Source: a bacterium (GTDB lineage: Bacteria > Pseudomonadota > Alphaproteobacteria > SP197). Taken from it: a stretch of 64,000 bases of DNA. Position numbers and translations under genes: made by a program. Under the pieces are notes generated by a model. The model saw only the letters and a list, made by a program, of their open reading frames with translations. It was not told the DNA's origin and made no database searches. Shown in pieces: positions 19,459 through 29,191 of this stretch (position 1 is its first letter; each line of letters starts with the position of its first letter). The stretch lies in contig JAPPGE010000003.1 in NCBI GenBank assembly GCA_028821455.1, positions 1 through 64,000 of the forward strand, read 5' to 3'.

Positions 19459-20720
19459 TGCCGCCAGGGAAACAGCACGGCATGCACCCTTCCGATCTGA
19501 TTGATGTTGACCGCCTGTGGCGTCGACTGATGCGCCTGGCCGAATTTGGCGCCACGTCTGCCGGTGGTGTGAACCGGCAGGCGCTTTCTCCTGAAGAAAT
19601 CGCCGCCAGGAAGGTTCTGGCGGCCTGGGCTCGCGAGGCTGGACTGACTGTCCTCAACGATCCGATTGGCAACCTCTTCTTCCGATTGGAAGGTACCGAT
19701 CCGGCAGCGGCTCCGGTCCTGTCGGGCTCCCACATCGACTCACAACCCACAGGCGGAAAGTTCGACGGCACCTTCGGAGTGCTTGCCGCGCTGGAAGCAC
19801 TCTGCGCACTTGCATCATCTGCCGGGAAGCCCCGACGCCCCGTCGAGGCTGTTGCCTGGACCAACGAGGAGGGCTCCCGCTTTGCTCCGGGAATGATGGG
19901 TTCGGAGGCCTTCACCGGAAAGAGGGCGCTCGACGGCATGCTCGCGGTCGAAGACGTCGACGGCACCAGCGTCAGATCAGCCCTGGCGCGAGTCCTCGCT
20001 GCCGAGCCGGACGTCAGCGGTCGTCCGCTGGGTTTTCCGGTTCACGCATATGTTGAAGCCCACATCGAACAGGGACCGATCCTGGAACGCGAGGAAACGT
20101 CCATCGGAGTCGTGTCCGGCATCCAGGGCAGCCGGCGATTTCGTGTGACAGTGAGCGGCGAGGCGGCGCATGCCGGCACGACCCCGCGCAGGGACCGCAA
20201 GGACGCCGTGCTGGCCGCTGTCGGCATGATCGACGCGCTTTCAGGGCTTGCGGGCGATCCGGAAGACGTCATGTTCACGGTCGGTCTGTTCCGAGTAAAG
20301 CCGAATGCTCCTTCGGTCGTTCCCCGGGAGGCCTACTTCTCCATCGATCTGAGGCATCCCGACAATGACGTACTTGGCCGGTTGGGTGATGCAATACCCG
20401 ACTGCTGCCATTCGAACAAAGGGGCCTGCGCGGTGGCGGTGGAGGAAATCGCGCATGCGCCGTCACTCGAGTTTCCCGGGAGCCTCCGCGAATCGATATC
20501 AACCGCCGCGGAACGGCTGGGGTTGTCGTGGCGGGAAATCCACTCCGCCGCCGGGCACGATGCCCGGCAACTTCACTACCACTGCGACAGCGGCATGATT
20601 TTCATTCCGTGCAGGGATGGGATCAGCCACAACGAAAGCGAATGGACCGAACCCCATCACGTCGCGGATGGCAGTCGCGTTCTTGCCGATGTCCTTTGGG
20701 AGCTCGCGGATGGACGTTGA
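19455..20720 (+). CDS. M20-family amidohydrolase, N-carbamoyl-L-amino-acid hydrolase/allantoate amidohydrolase type
   Basis: GSHIDSQPTGGKFDGTFGVLAALEAL, AVAWTNEEGSRF, HIEQGPILE, FIPCRDGISHNESEW. Confidence 0.92.
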   Translation: MMPPGKQHGMHPSDLIDVDRLWRRLMRLAEFGATSAGGVNRQALSPEEIAARKVLAAWAREAGLTVLNDPIGNLFFRLEGTDPAAAPVLSGSHIDSQPTGGKFDGTFGVLAALEALCALASSAGKPRRPVEAVAWTNEEGSRFAPGMMGSEAFTGKRALDGMLAVEDVDGTSVRSALARVLAAEPDVSGRPLGFPVHAYVEAHIEQGPILEREETSIGVVSGIQGSRRFRVTVSGEAAHAGTTPRRDRKDAVLAAVGMIDALSGLAGDPEDVMFTVGLFRVKPNAPSVVPREAYFSIDLRHPDNDVLGRLGDAIPDCCHSNKGACAVAVEEIAHAPSLEFPGSLRESISTAAERLGLSWREIHSAAGHDARQLHYHCDSGMIFIPCRDGISHNESEWTEPHHVADGSRVLADVLWELADGR

Positions 20721-20834
20721 TTTCGCGGAAGCGTCGCGCCCGCGTGAAGCGTTTCATGTCGCCACAGGCGTGGGTGGGCACATGGCCCGTGACGTGACCC
20801 TCATCCGGGATGCGTCATGCGCGCCTGAACCATC

Positions 20835-21644
20835 GTGGACAGTATCGTGACAGCCGGGATCGCACTGGCGCCACTCGTGGAGCTGAGCGATGTTTCGGTG
20901 ACCTATGACATTCCAATGCAACAATCGGTGGTGGAAGCCCTGCAAGGCGTTGATCTCGCCATTGCGCGCGGCAGCTTTACCTCACTGATCGGTCCCTCCG
21001 GTTGCGGCAAGAGCACCCTGCTCAGGGTGGTGGCGGATCTCATAGAACCCACAACCGGGCGGGTGTTGATCGAGGGCCAAACGCCCGCTTCTGCCCGGCG
21101 CGCACGCCAGATCGGCTTTGTCTTTCAGGAACCTGCCTTGCTCGAGTGGCGCAGTGTTCTGGACAATGTCGCCCTTCCGCTGGAACTCCAGGGACTCGGT
21201 CGGGCGAAGCGCCAAGCGGAGGCCGGGCGGCTGATTGATCTTGTCGGATTGAGCGGCTTCGAGGCGGTGTGGCCCTCGCAACTTTCCGGCGGCATGAAAC
21301 AGCGAGCCTCCATTGCCCGCGCGCTGTCGACGTCGCCGCACGTGATGTTGATGGACGAGCCGTTCGGTGCGCTCGATCAGATCACGCGAGACCGCATGAA
21401 TCTGGAGTTGGTGCGCGTTTTCGAACAAACCGGCATTACTGTCCTGTTTGTGACCCATTCCATCCGGGAGGCCGTCTTTCTGTCGGACAATGTGATCGTG
21501 ATGTCACCGCGGCCGGGACGCATTGTCCGCAATATCGAGGTCGACCTGCCACGTCCACGCAGCCTCCTCGTGCGTGACAGTCGAACCTTCGGCGAGCTGG
21601 TCCGCATTGGCGCCCGCGAACTCGAGCAGGGCTATGACGCTTAG
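20835..21644 (+). CDS. ABC transporter ATP-binding protein (SsuB/TauB-like)
   Basis: GPSGCGKSTLLRVVADL, LSGGMKQRASIARAL, LMDEPFGALDQITR. Confidence 0.92.
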   Translation: MDSIVTAGIALAPLVELSDVSVTYDIPMQQSVVEALQGVDLAIARGSFTSLIGPSGCGKSTLLRVVADLIEPTTGRVLIEGQTPASARRARQIGFVFQEPALLEWRSVLDNVALPLELQGLGRAKRQAEAGRLIDLVGLSGFEAVWPSQLSGGMKQRASIARALSTSPHVMLMDEPFGALDQITRDRMNLELVRVFEQTGITVLFVTHSIREAVFLSDNVIVMSPRPGRIVRNIEVDLPRPRSLLVRDSRTFGELVRIGARELEQGYDA

Positions 21645-22455
21645 CGCGCGACCGGTGGGTCGACATGAGGCCGGCATCGCCCAACAGTTCGGGACTTTGG
21701 CGCGCACGGCGGGACCACCGATCGTGGCAGCCATCGTCATGGTGAGCTTGTGGGAAGGAATTTGCCACCTCTTCGACATTGCGCCTTACATCGTGCCGGC
21801 GCCGACGAGGATCTGGGCTGCCTTCGTGTCGAAGCCCGGATCCCTGCTCTTCAACGGAGGAGTCACCTTCGTCGAGGCGGTCTCGGGCTTTGTCATCGGC
21901 TCCGTGCTGGGGGCCTTGCTTGGGACGGCATTCGCCTACTCGCGTCTCCTCGCACGCGGTCTTCTGCCCTACATCATCGCCGCCAACACGATTCCCGTGG
22001 TTGCCATCGCTCCGATCATCATCCTCTGGTTCGGGCATGGCATGCAGTCGAAGATCGCTGTCACCGCTTTCCTCTCCTTCTTCCCTCTGGCACTCAACAT
22101 GATGAAGGGACTGCAATCCTATGACCGGGTGGTCATGGACGTATTCCATGTATCCGCCGCCAGCGAGTGGCAGCGCTTCTTCAAGATGCGTCTTCCAAAC
22201 GCGCTTCCCTACGTCTTCGTCGGTCTGAAGCTTAACGTCACGTTTTCTGTCATCGGCGCCATCGTCGCGGAGTTCGTGCAGGCCGACAAAGGTCTGGGCT
22301 TCGTGATCATGACGACCTACCGCACTCTCAACATGCCACGTCTGTGGGCAGCGATGCTGTTGTCGGCCATTATAGGAATTCTCTTCTTCGCGTTGATCGC
22401 CTGGATCGAAAAGCGGACGATTCCCTGGCACAGTTCCATGCGAGAGGACCATTAG
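21634..22455 (+). CDS. ABC transporter permease (SsuC/TauC-like)
   Basis: FHVSAASEWQRFFKMRLPNALPYVFVGLKL; ATG at 21634 overlaps the ATPase gene end. Confidence 0.9.
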   Translation: MTLSARPVGRHEAGIAQQFGTLARTAGPPIVAAIVMVSLWEGICHLFDIAPYIVPAPTRIWAAFVSKPGSLLFNGGVTFVEAVSGFVIGSVLGALLGTAFAYSRLLARGLLPYIIAANTIPVVAIAPIIILWFGHGMQSKIAVTAFLSFFPLALNMMKGLQSYDRVVMDVFHVSAASEWQRFFKMRLPNALPYVFVGLKLNVTFSVIGAIVAEFVQADKGLGFVIMTTYRTLNMPRLWAAMLLSAIIGILFFALIAWIEKRTIPWHSSMREDH

Positions 22456-22516
22456 GGTGATAGAATGACCCCGTGGACAAGGCTGTCCAGATGGGGAAGC
22501 AAGGAGGATTGACATC

Positions 22517-23530
22517 ATGAAATCGAGAACGACGGTCGGACTGGCCGCATTTGCCTTCGTCGTGGGAGCGGCTCTTTCAGCAAGCCCGCGGGCCGACGAG
22601 ACGCTGCGCCTCGAGTGGGTCATGCAGGGACAGTTTGCGGGGCCGATCGTGGCCCACGACAAGGGCTACTACGAGGAAGCCGGCGTCACCATCGAACTCC
22701 TGCCGGCCGGGCCCGACATCAAGCCGGCTGTCACCGTGGCGCAAGGTTCCGACACCTTCGGTCTGGGTCATCCCAACCAGATCATCGCTGCGCGCTCGAA
22801 CGGCGTCCCGCTGGTGATGGTGATGCAGTTTGGTCAGAAGAGCGCCACGACCTATGTTGCGCGCAAGGATTCCGGCATCTCCAGCGTCAGCGACATGCCA
22901 GGTCGTAGTGTCGGACTCTGGTTCGGAGGCGACGAGCACGAGTTCCTCGCCATGTTGAATGCGGCAGGCGTCAGTCAGGAAGATGTTCAGATCATTTCCC
23001 AGGGATTCGACATCATCGCCTGGCTCAACGGCGAGTACGAAGTGATGCAGGTCACGCGCTTCAACGAGCTTCTCCAGGTCTATGACAATGGCTTCGGCCC
23101 CGAGGACCTGGTCCTGCTCAATCCGGAGGACTACGGGGTGGCGTTGATATCAGGCGGGCTCTTTACGACAGAGAAGATCATCAACGAGAAGCCGGATGTC
23201 GTTCAGGGTGCGGTTGAAGCGACCATGCGCGGATGGAGGGACGCCCTGGCTGATCCCGCCGCGGCCGCGGAGATTGTGCTGAAGTACAATGAGGAACTGA
23301 CTCTCGACAGTCAGATCGGTCAGATCAAGGCCATGGCCGATCTGATTTGTGCCGGTCCGACGCTGGAGGGCGCTTTCGGCAAGTCGGTCCTCGCGGACTG
23401 GGAAACCTCTCAGAACGTCATACATGAGGCCGGAGTCATCGAATCGACGATCGATCTCGAGGAAGGCTTCACCAACAGGTTCTGGGACATGGTTCCCGCG
23501 GAGTACAAGCAGGTCATGTGTTCGATGTAA
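22517..23530 (+). CDS. ABC transporter substrate-binding protein (NMT1/THI5, SsuA-like)
   Basis: Signal peptide VGLAAFAFVVGAALSASPRA; LEWVMQGQFAGPIVAHDKGYYEEAGVTIELLPAGPDIKP. Confidence 0.92.
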   Translation: MKSRTTVGLAAFAFVVGAALSASPRADETLRLEWVMQGQFAGPIVAHDKGYYEEAGVTIELLPAGPDIKPAVTVAQGSDTFGLGHPNQIIAARSNGVPLVMVMQFGQKSATTYVARKDSGISSVSDMPGRSVGLWFGGDEHEFLAMLNAAGVSQEDVQIISQGFDIIAWLNGEYEVMQVTRFNELLQVYDNGFGPEDLVLLNPEDYGVALISGGLFTTEKIINEKPDVVQGAVEATMRGWRDALADPAAAAEIVLKYNEELTLDSQIGQIKAMADLICAGPTLEGAFGKSVLADWETSQNVIHEAGVIESTIDLEEGFTNRFWDMVPAEYKQVMCSM

Positions 23531-23605
23531 GGACCGACACATCGGCCGGCGTTGCTCGCGGCAGCGTCGGCCTGGTCCGCTTCAAGGAGAATTGGGCCTG
23601 AACCT

Positions 23606-24535
23606 ATGGACGTGCGCATTCGTCTTTTGTGGCTCCCACAGGCCCAGTTCGCCGGCTATCTCCTTGCGGGACGGGAATCCCGCCTCCGGGGGAAGGGGCC
23701 ACGCATCATCTGCCAGGGCGCCGATTTGTCGATCGGGCCGGCCGCAGCCTTGCTGCGGGGAGAATGCGAGTTTGCCGTCGCAAGCCCGGCACACATTCTG
23801 GAATCCGGGGCGCCGGCGGATCTTGTCTGGCTGCTCACCATCCAGCAGGAAAGCCCCCTTGTCTATCCGGTATCCCGGACCAGCGGCATAGAGAGTCCGG
23901 CTGACCTTTCCGGATGCCGTGTCGCGGTCTGGCCCGGCAACGAGGATCTGGAACTGCAATGGATGATCGCGAGAGCAGGTCTTGATGCAAATCAGGTAAC
24001 GAGGCTTCCGGTTGCCGATACCGTCGCCGCCTATCTCGCCGGCGAAGCCGAATGCGCCCAGATGACCAGCTATCATGAACTGCATCAGCTCGAGGCCGCG
24101 TTGCCGGGCCGGGGCGAGTTCCGTCTTCTGCGGGCGGCGGACCAGGGTATCGGCATTCTCAAGGATGGCCTGATTGCACGGCGTGACTTTGTTGAGGAGA
24201 ACGAGACTCTGGTAGAGGACGTTGTCTGCGCCGTTCTTGCCGGTTGGACTTTGGCGTTCGCCGACTCAGAGGCGGCAGTTGAAGCTTGTCTGGCGGCAAG
24301 GCCGGAGTTGGGTCGCGAAGATCAGGCACGACAGCTGGAGGATATCCGGGTGTTGAGCCGGGGTGGGGCGACACAGAGCCATGGCCTTGGATATCCCGAT
24401 CCGGCGCACGTGGAAAACGCGATTGTAGCGGCGAGGGAGACCGGATTGCAGGGACCGTTCGTGACGGCATCCGAGATGACGGTCGAACGGTTTTGGCATG
24501 CGGCGCCTTCCGCCTTCCGGCGGCAAGCCATTTGA
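23606..24535 (+). CDS. NMT1/THI5-like protein lacking a signal peptide
   Basis: Starts directly at the SBP-like domain, MDVRIRLLWLPQAQFAGYLLAGRE; later DLSGCRVAVWPGNEDLELQWMIARAG. Confidence 0.8.
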   Translation: MDVRIRLLWLPQAQFAGYLLAGRESRLRGKGPRIICQGADLSIGPAAALLRGECEFAVASPAHILESGAPADLVWLLTIQQESPLVYPVSRTSGIESPADLSGCRVAVWPGNEDLELQWMIARAGLDANQVTRLPVADTVAAYLAGEAECAQMTSYHELHQLEAALPGRGEFRLLRAADQGIGILKDGLIARRDFVEENETLVEDVVCAVLAGWTLAFADSEAAVEACLAARPELGREDQARQLEDIRVLSRGGATQSHGLGYPDPAHVENAIVAARETGLQGPFVTASEMTVERFWHAAPSAFRRQAI

Positions 24536-25686
24536 GCAGGACGGCCGAGGTCATTGTTGTAGGCGCGGGCGTCGTCGGATCCGCAATCGGTGCGGAACTG
24601 GCCGTGCTCGGCCACGACGTGATGATCGTGGAACAGGGTATGCCAGGCGCCGCCGTATCCGGTGCAAGTCTGGCCTGCATCGGCTCTCACATGGTCGACA
24701 TGGAGGAACTGCCATTGCTCGCCTGGGCCTGCGAGGCATGGCGGACACTGGACGAAGAGGTCGGGGGTTTCGAGCACAACCCGTGCGGTCAGCTTCGTTT
24801 CATCCTGAACGAAGAGGACCTTGCGACGGCGCGGGCCTGGATCGACGTCGAGCGAAATGCCGGGCTGGATGTGACACTCCTGGATCCCGCCGAAGTGCTC
24901 GAGGTGGAACCGTCGCTGACCGGTCCGATCATGGCAGCCTCATGGTCGAAAGACGACGCAGTGGTCAATCCGTTTCTTGCGGTTCGTGCCTTTCTCAACC
25001 GGGCCCGCGATTGTGGCGCCCGCCTCGAGACACGCTGCCGTGTGGACTCGCTGATCGAACGCGAGGGCAAGATTACGGGTGTACGGTGTGCGACGACCGA
25101 CATGTCGGCCGAACACATCGTGCTGGCATCAGGCCCCTGGACGGCGCGGCTCGCAGCCAGTCTTGGGATGAATCTGCCAGTCCGGCCTCGCAAGGCTCAG
25201 TGCCTTGCGACGGTCCGCATTCCTCCCTCGATCCGCCGCGTCGTCGGTGCCTGTGAAAGCGACGGCGGTGTCGAGGCCGGCTACACGCAGATCCAGCAAT
25301 CCAGGAACGGGCAGGTGCTGTTCAATACGGTACTCGCGGACGGATGTGTCAGTGACGGCGCACCAGACCGCATTCCTGAAGTCGATACGGCCTTTGTCCG
25401 GGATTCCGTCGAGATGTTGCTTTTTCTCTTTCCCGATCTGTGGAGTGCCCATCTGTTGCGCTCCTGGGTCCGCTTCGAGGCCGTCACGCCCGACAGTCGC
25501 TTCCTCATAGGCCCCCTCGGACCTGAGGGTCTCTGGGTTGCCGCAGGAGACTGTGGCACCGGTTTCACGAGGGCACCGGCAATCGCGCGACTGATCGGTC
25601 AGATGCTTGGTGGCGAACATCCCGCCTTCGACACGACACTCTATGAGCCTGATCGATTCTCTTGCGAGCGCCCGGCATCGACATGA
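24532..25686 (+). CDS. FAD-dependent oxidoreductase, DAO family (HcnC/OoxB-like catalytic subunit)
   Basis: AEVIVVGAGVVGSAIGAELAVLGHDVMIVEQG; TTG start at 24532 overlaps the preceding stop. Listed ORF 24286-25686 includes upstream read-through. Confidence 0.85.
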   Translation: MSRTAEVIVVGAGVVGSAIGAELAVLGHDVMIVEQGMPGAAVSGASLACIGSHMVDMEELPLLAWACEAWRTLDEEVGGFEHNPCGQLRFILNEEDLATARAWIDVERNAGLDVTLLDPAEVLEVEPSLTGPIMAASWSKDDAVVNPFLAVRAFLNRARDCGARLETRCRVDSLIEREGKITGVRCATTDMSAEHIVLASGPWTARLAASLGMNLPVRPRKAQCLATVRIPPSIRRVVGACESDGGVEAGYTQIQQSRNGQVLFNTVLADGCVSDGAPDRIPEVDTAFVRDSVEMLLFLFPDLWSAHLLRSWVRFEAVTPDSRFLIGPLGPEGLWVAAGDCGTGFTRAPAIARLIGQMLGGEHPAFDTTLYEPDRFSCERPAST

Positions 25687-25934
25687 AGCGGCTGCAAATC
25701 TCGATCGACGGCGTGCTGCTTGATGTCTCCCCGGGAACAACCGTTGCGGCAGCAATGATCGAAACCGGCCGACTTGTCGTCCACCGCAGCACCCGGTTGG
25801 GGCATCCGCGCGGAATGTTCTGCGGGATGGGAGTCTGCTTTGCATGTCTGCTTTCGGTCGACGGTCGTCCTAACGTTCGGGCATGCCTGACCGAGGTGAA
25901 GGACGGCATGGTGGTCGAGACCCATCGGTCATGA
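25683..25934 (+). CDS. Small (2Fe-2S)-binding subunit (HcnA/SoxA-like)
   Basis: MKRLQISIDGVLLDVSPGTTVAAAMI...GMFCGMGVCFACLLSVDGRPNVRACLTEV: plant-ferredoxin-like Cys pattern. Confidence 0.9.
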   Translation: MKRLQISIDGVLLDVSPGTTVAAAMIETGRLVVHRSTRLGHPRGMFCGMGVCFACLLSVDGRPNVRACLTEVKDGMVVETHRS

Positions 25935-27331
25935 AGCGGCACTACGCCTGTGACATCGTCGTTGTGGGAGCAGGGCCCGCAGGTCTTTCGGCGGCGCAGG
26001 CTGCAGCGGAGAAAAACCTTGATGTCGTGGTGGTGGACGCCAACAGCCATCCTGGCGGCCAGTACTACATGCAACCACTGGGAGCGGGATCCGTCTTCGC
26101 GAGATCGGCACAGGTCATGCGGGGCAAGACCAGGATCCGCGGAGCAACTGCTGCCGGTGTGAAGATGCTGCTCGCAACCGAAGTGTGGGGGGCGGTCCCG
26201 GGCTTCGTGCTCCATGCCCGGGATGCCGATGATGCTGTCTGCATCGAATCGAAAGTCGTCATCGCCGCGACAGGAGCGCACGATCGGGTTCAGGCCTTTC
26301 CAGGCTGGACCCTCCCCGGTGTCATGACACCGGGCGCTGCCCAGCGTCTGGCCAAGACCTCGAGTGTTCCGCCCGGCCGACGCACCGTGCTGGCGGGCAG
26401 CGGACCATTTCTCCTTCCAGTTGCGGGAGCCATCCTCAAGGCTGGCGGCACGCTCGTGGAAGTGGTCGAGGCACAGTCCTCTCTCCTGTCCACGCTGCCC
26501 CTCCTCGCAGCACATCCGAACAAGTGGCTGGAGACGATGCGTCTGCTGTTTCCGGTCCTTGCGGCCCGTACCAGGCTCCGATTTGGTGAAGTCGTCGTGG
26601 CGGCGTCAGGTGAGAAAAGGGTAAGGGAGGTTGAACTGGCGCCACTCGATGCCGAGGGTCAGCCCGATTTCGCAAGAAGACGCGTTGTTCCGGACATTGA
26701 TTCGCTGCTCGTCGGCTTCGGCTTTCAGCCGCAGATAGAACTCACGGCAGTACTGGGATGCCGGCATCACTTTGATGAAGAGGCAGGCGGCTGGTGCTGC
26801 ACTGTGGAGAAAGACTGCGGCGCAACAGACACATCCGGGGTGTTTGCGGCCGGTGAAGTATGCGGCGTGAACGGTGCTGTTCCCGCCGCTCTTTCGGGCC
26901 GCATAGCCGGCCTTGCAGCCGCCGGGCACATTCTTGACGAGGAAACCGCATTCGAACGACGCACTCTGGCGAGGAGCCTGCAACGTGCCCGCAGATTTGC
27001 CAGGGGACTCAATCGCCGGTTCATGCCTCCAGCCGGCCTGATCGGACGTCTCCCGGACGAAACGGTCATTTGTCGATGCGAAGACGTAACGGCCGGCGAG
27101 ATCAGGGAGACAATCACAGAGGGAATGGACACCATCCATGGCGTCAAGCTCTGGACCCGCGCCGGGATGGGTCCCTGCCAGGCTCGAACATGCGGCTGGT
27201 CGTTGGCCCGGCTAGTTGCTGAAGAGACCGGGAACAGCATGGAAGCGATTGGATTCAGCCGCCCCCGCATGCCGCTGAGGCCGGTACCGTTGAACGTCGT
27301 TCGCGATTCGCTTCAGCAGGTCGAGGAATAG
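25931..27331 (+). CDS. FAD/NAD(P)-dependent oxidoreductase (HcnB/OoxA-like subunit) with C-terminal BFD-type 2Fe-2S domain
   Basis: CDIVVVGAGPAGLSAAQAAAEK; VICRCEDVTAGEIRETITEG...GMGPCQARTCGW. Confidence 0.92.
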   Translation: MKRHYACDIVVVGAGPAGLSAAQAAAEKNLDVVVVDANSHPGGQYYMQPLGAGSVFARSAQVMRGKTRIRGATAAGVKMLLATEVWGAVPGFVLHARDADDAVCIESKVVIAATGAHDRVQAFPGWTLPGVMTPGAAQRLAKTSSVPPGRRTVLAGSGPFLLPVAGAILKAGGTLVEVVEAQSSLLSTLPLLAAHPNKWLETMRLLFPVLAARTRLRFGEVVVAASGEKRVREVELAPLDAEGQPDFARRRVVPDIDSLLVGFGFQPQIELTAVLGCRHHFDEEAGGWCCTVEKDCGATDTSGVFAAGEVCGVNGAVPAALSGRIAGLAAAGHILDEETAFERRTLARSLQRARRFARGLNRRFMPPAGLIGRLPDETVICRCEDVTAGEIRETITEGMDTIHGVKLWTRAGMGPCQARTCGWSLARLVAEETGNSMEAIGFSRPRMPLRPVPLNVVRDSLQQVEE

Positions 27332-27410
27332 GCTTCTGATCGGCAGCGGACTGTGAACACGGTCTCACCGGTGTCGTCCAGGCCCATGCTCCGGGGCGCC
27401 GGGTGGGAAG

Positions 27411-28124
27411 TCACAGGGTCACGTCGTTGCGGCAGTTGACGACGAGTTCGGCGATCGAGGCGGTGTTGGAGAGGGCGATCAGGGTGGCCGTGAGTTCGGC
27501 GATATCGCCCGGCTCCATCATCTGGCCTTGGGGGAACGTGGTGACATCGGCCGTCATGTCGGTGGCAACGAACCCTGGGCACAGCGCCGTGCAGCGTACC
27601 CCGTCATCCCAGCCGCAATGACGGGTCGCATGGGAGAGGGCGACGGCGGCAAACTTGGTCATCGCATAGCCGACATTGTTGTTGTAGACGGCCTTGCCGG
27701 CGATCGAGGCGACATTGATGATGCGACCCGAACCGCTTTTCCTGAGATGCGGCAGGGCGAGGCGGATCATCGACAGCGGCGCCTTCACGTTGACGGCCCA
27801 CATGCGGTCGAGATCCTCGTCCCTGTCGGTCTCGACCGTGACCCGCACCACCATGCCCGCGTTGTTGACGAGACCGTCGATGCGCCCGAATCGCGATGCC
27901 GTGGCATCCACCCACGAGCGATGGGTGTCCTTGTCCTCGGCGTCATATCGGTGGCGGAGAAGGCGGTCGGGACTCCACCCGTCGGTCATGTCGGTAAGCG
28001 AGTCGGGAACGCGAACGCCCAGGCTCAGCGAGTAGCCGGCATCATGGAGGCGTTCGGCGATGGCGCGGCCGATCCCGCGGTTGGCGCCGGACACCATGAT
28101 GACGCGTCCTTCAGGGGCAAGCAT
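27411..28124 (-). CDS. Short-chain dehydrogenase/reductase
   Basis: VIMVSGANRGIGRAIAERL, LVNNAGMVV, YAMTKFAAVAL (YxxxK), CPGFVATDM. Confidence 0.9.
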   Translation of the reverse strand: MLAPEGRVIMVSGANRGIGRAIAERLHDAGYSLSLGVRVPDSLTDMTDGWSPDRLLRHRYDAEDKDTHRSWVDATASRFGRIDGLVNNAGMVVRVTVETDRDEDLDRMWAVNVKAPLSMIRLALPHLRKSGSGRIINVASIAGKAVYNNNVGYAMTKFAAVALSHATRHCGWDDGVRCTALCPGFVATDMTADVTTFPQGQMMEPGDIAELTATLIALSNTASIAELVVNCRNDVTL

Positions 28125-28142
28125 GGGATGTCTCCTCCGGGT

Positions 28143-29168
28143 TCAGGACCAGAGCGCAACGCACCGGACCTCGATACTCCAGCGGTCGGGTGCGTCGTCC
28201 GGTGTTGAAGGATCCTCGAAGGCACTGTGAAAACTGAACGTGGAGGTGGCATCGCCGTCTCCGCGCCGACCTCCGGACGATGCAAGCGTGCCTTCCGAGT
28301 CCCACTGCTTGAGGATCAAGATCTCGTCTCGCGTGAGCGCCGTGTAATAGGACCAGCGGTGAGCGTCGGCATGTCTGGCGAAGTAGTTCTCGCCGATGCG
28401 GTCGGCGTAGTGAATCTCGAAGACGACCAGGTCCATCGGATTCACGCTGGTGGCGTCACACAGCGCCAGGGGATAGGTGGCGACCGGTTCCGGCCTCACG
28501 TTACGCCATACGTTGATGATGGCATACCGACCGGAGTCGAGAGCACAGTCGACTTCGTCCCTGTCGAGCAACGACGTGCCGGCGGCAAGCACCGTGGAGA
28601 GCGTGTCGTTCTCGCCGGGCGGTCGCGTCAGGTCGCGAAGTCTTTGCGGTGCGCTGGCGAGGGTGTAGTCGCCGTGGACGACGCTCGCCGGTCCCTGCAC
28701 TTCCTAGCCGCCCCTGATGCGGCTGCGGCTGGACTTGCCGCCGGCCGAACGGACGTTGTGATCGAAGGCGGCGGCGAAGGAAGCGCCGCTTGCCTCGCGC
28801 ACGATATCGGCACACTCCGGATAGTAGCGGCGCACCACCTCGTCGTGACTGAGAAAGTCGAAATCGGGATGCGCCAGCGGGTTTCGCGCCATGCAGAATC
28901 CGTTGCGCGTGAGCGTCGGTCGTTGCGCGGCATCGAGCTGGCGCGCGTCGCAGACCGGCATCCGGTACTCCTCAAGGTCGACGCCGACCCAGTGGTCGTC
29001 GCTGCCATCGCGGTCACGCCGGGTCAGAACCTTGCCATTGCGGTAGAGGGAGGGTTCTGCCGATGGGCCGAGATAGTTGAAGCGCCCGGTGCCTGGCGAA
29101 GGTGTCATCGTGCGGTTCCCGAAGAATGGCGTACCCTCGACCATTCTGCCACGATAGTATGGCTGCAA
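28143..29168 (-). pseudogene. CmcJ/NvfI-family oxidoreductase, interrupted by an in-frame TAG at 28704-28706
   Basis: ORFs 28704-29168 and 28143-28700 share one frame; joined product reads ...SRIRGG-stop-EVQGPASVVHGDYTLASAPQRL... with C-terminal YAIINVWRNVRPEPVATYPLALCDA...DEILILKQWDSE. Confidence 0.75.
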
Positions 29169-29191
29169 CCATGATTGTGAGGGACGACCCG

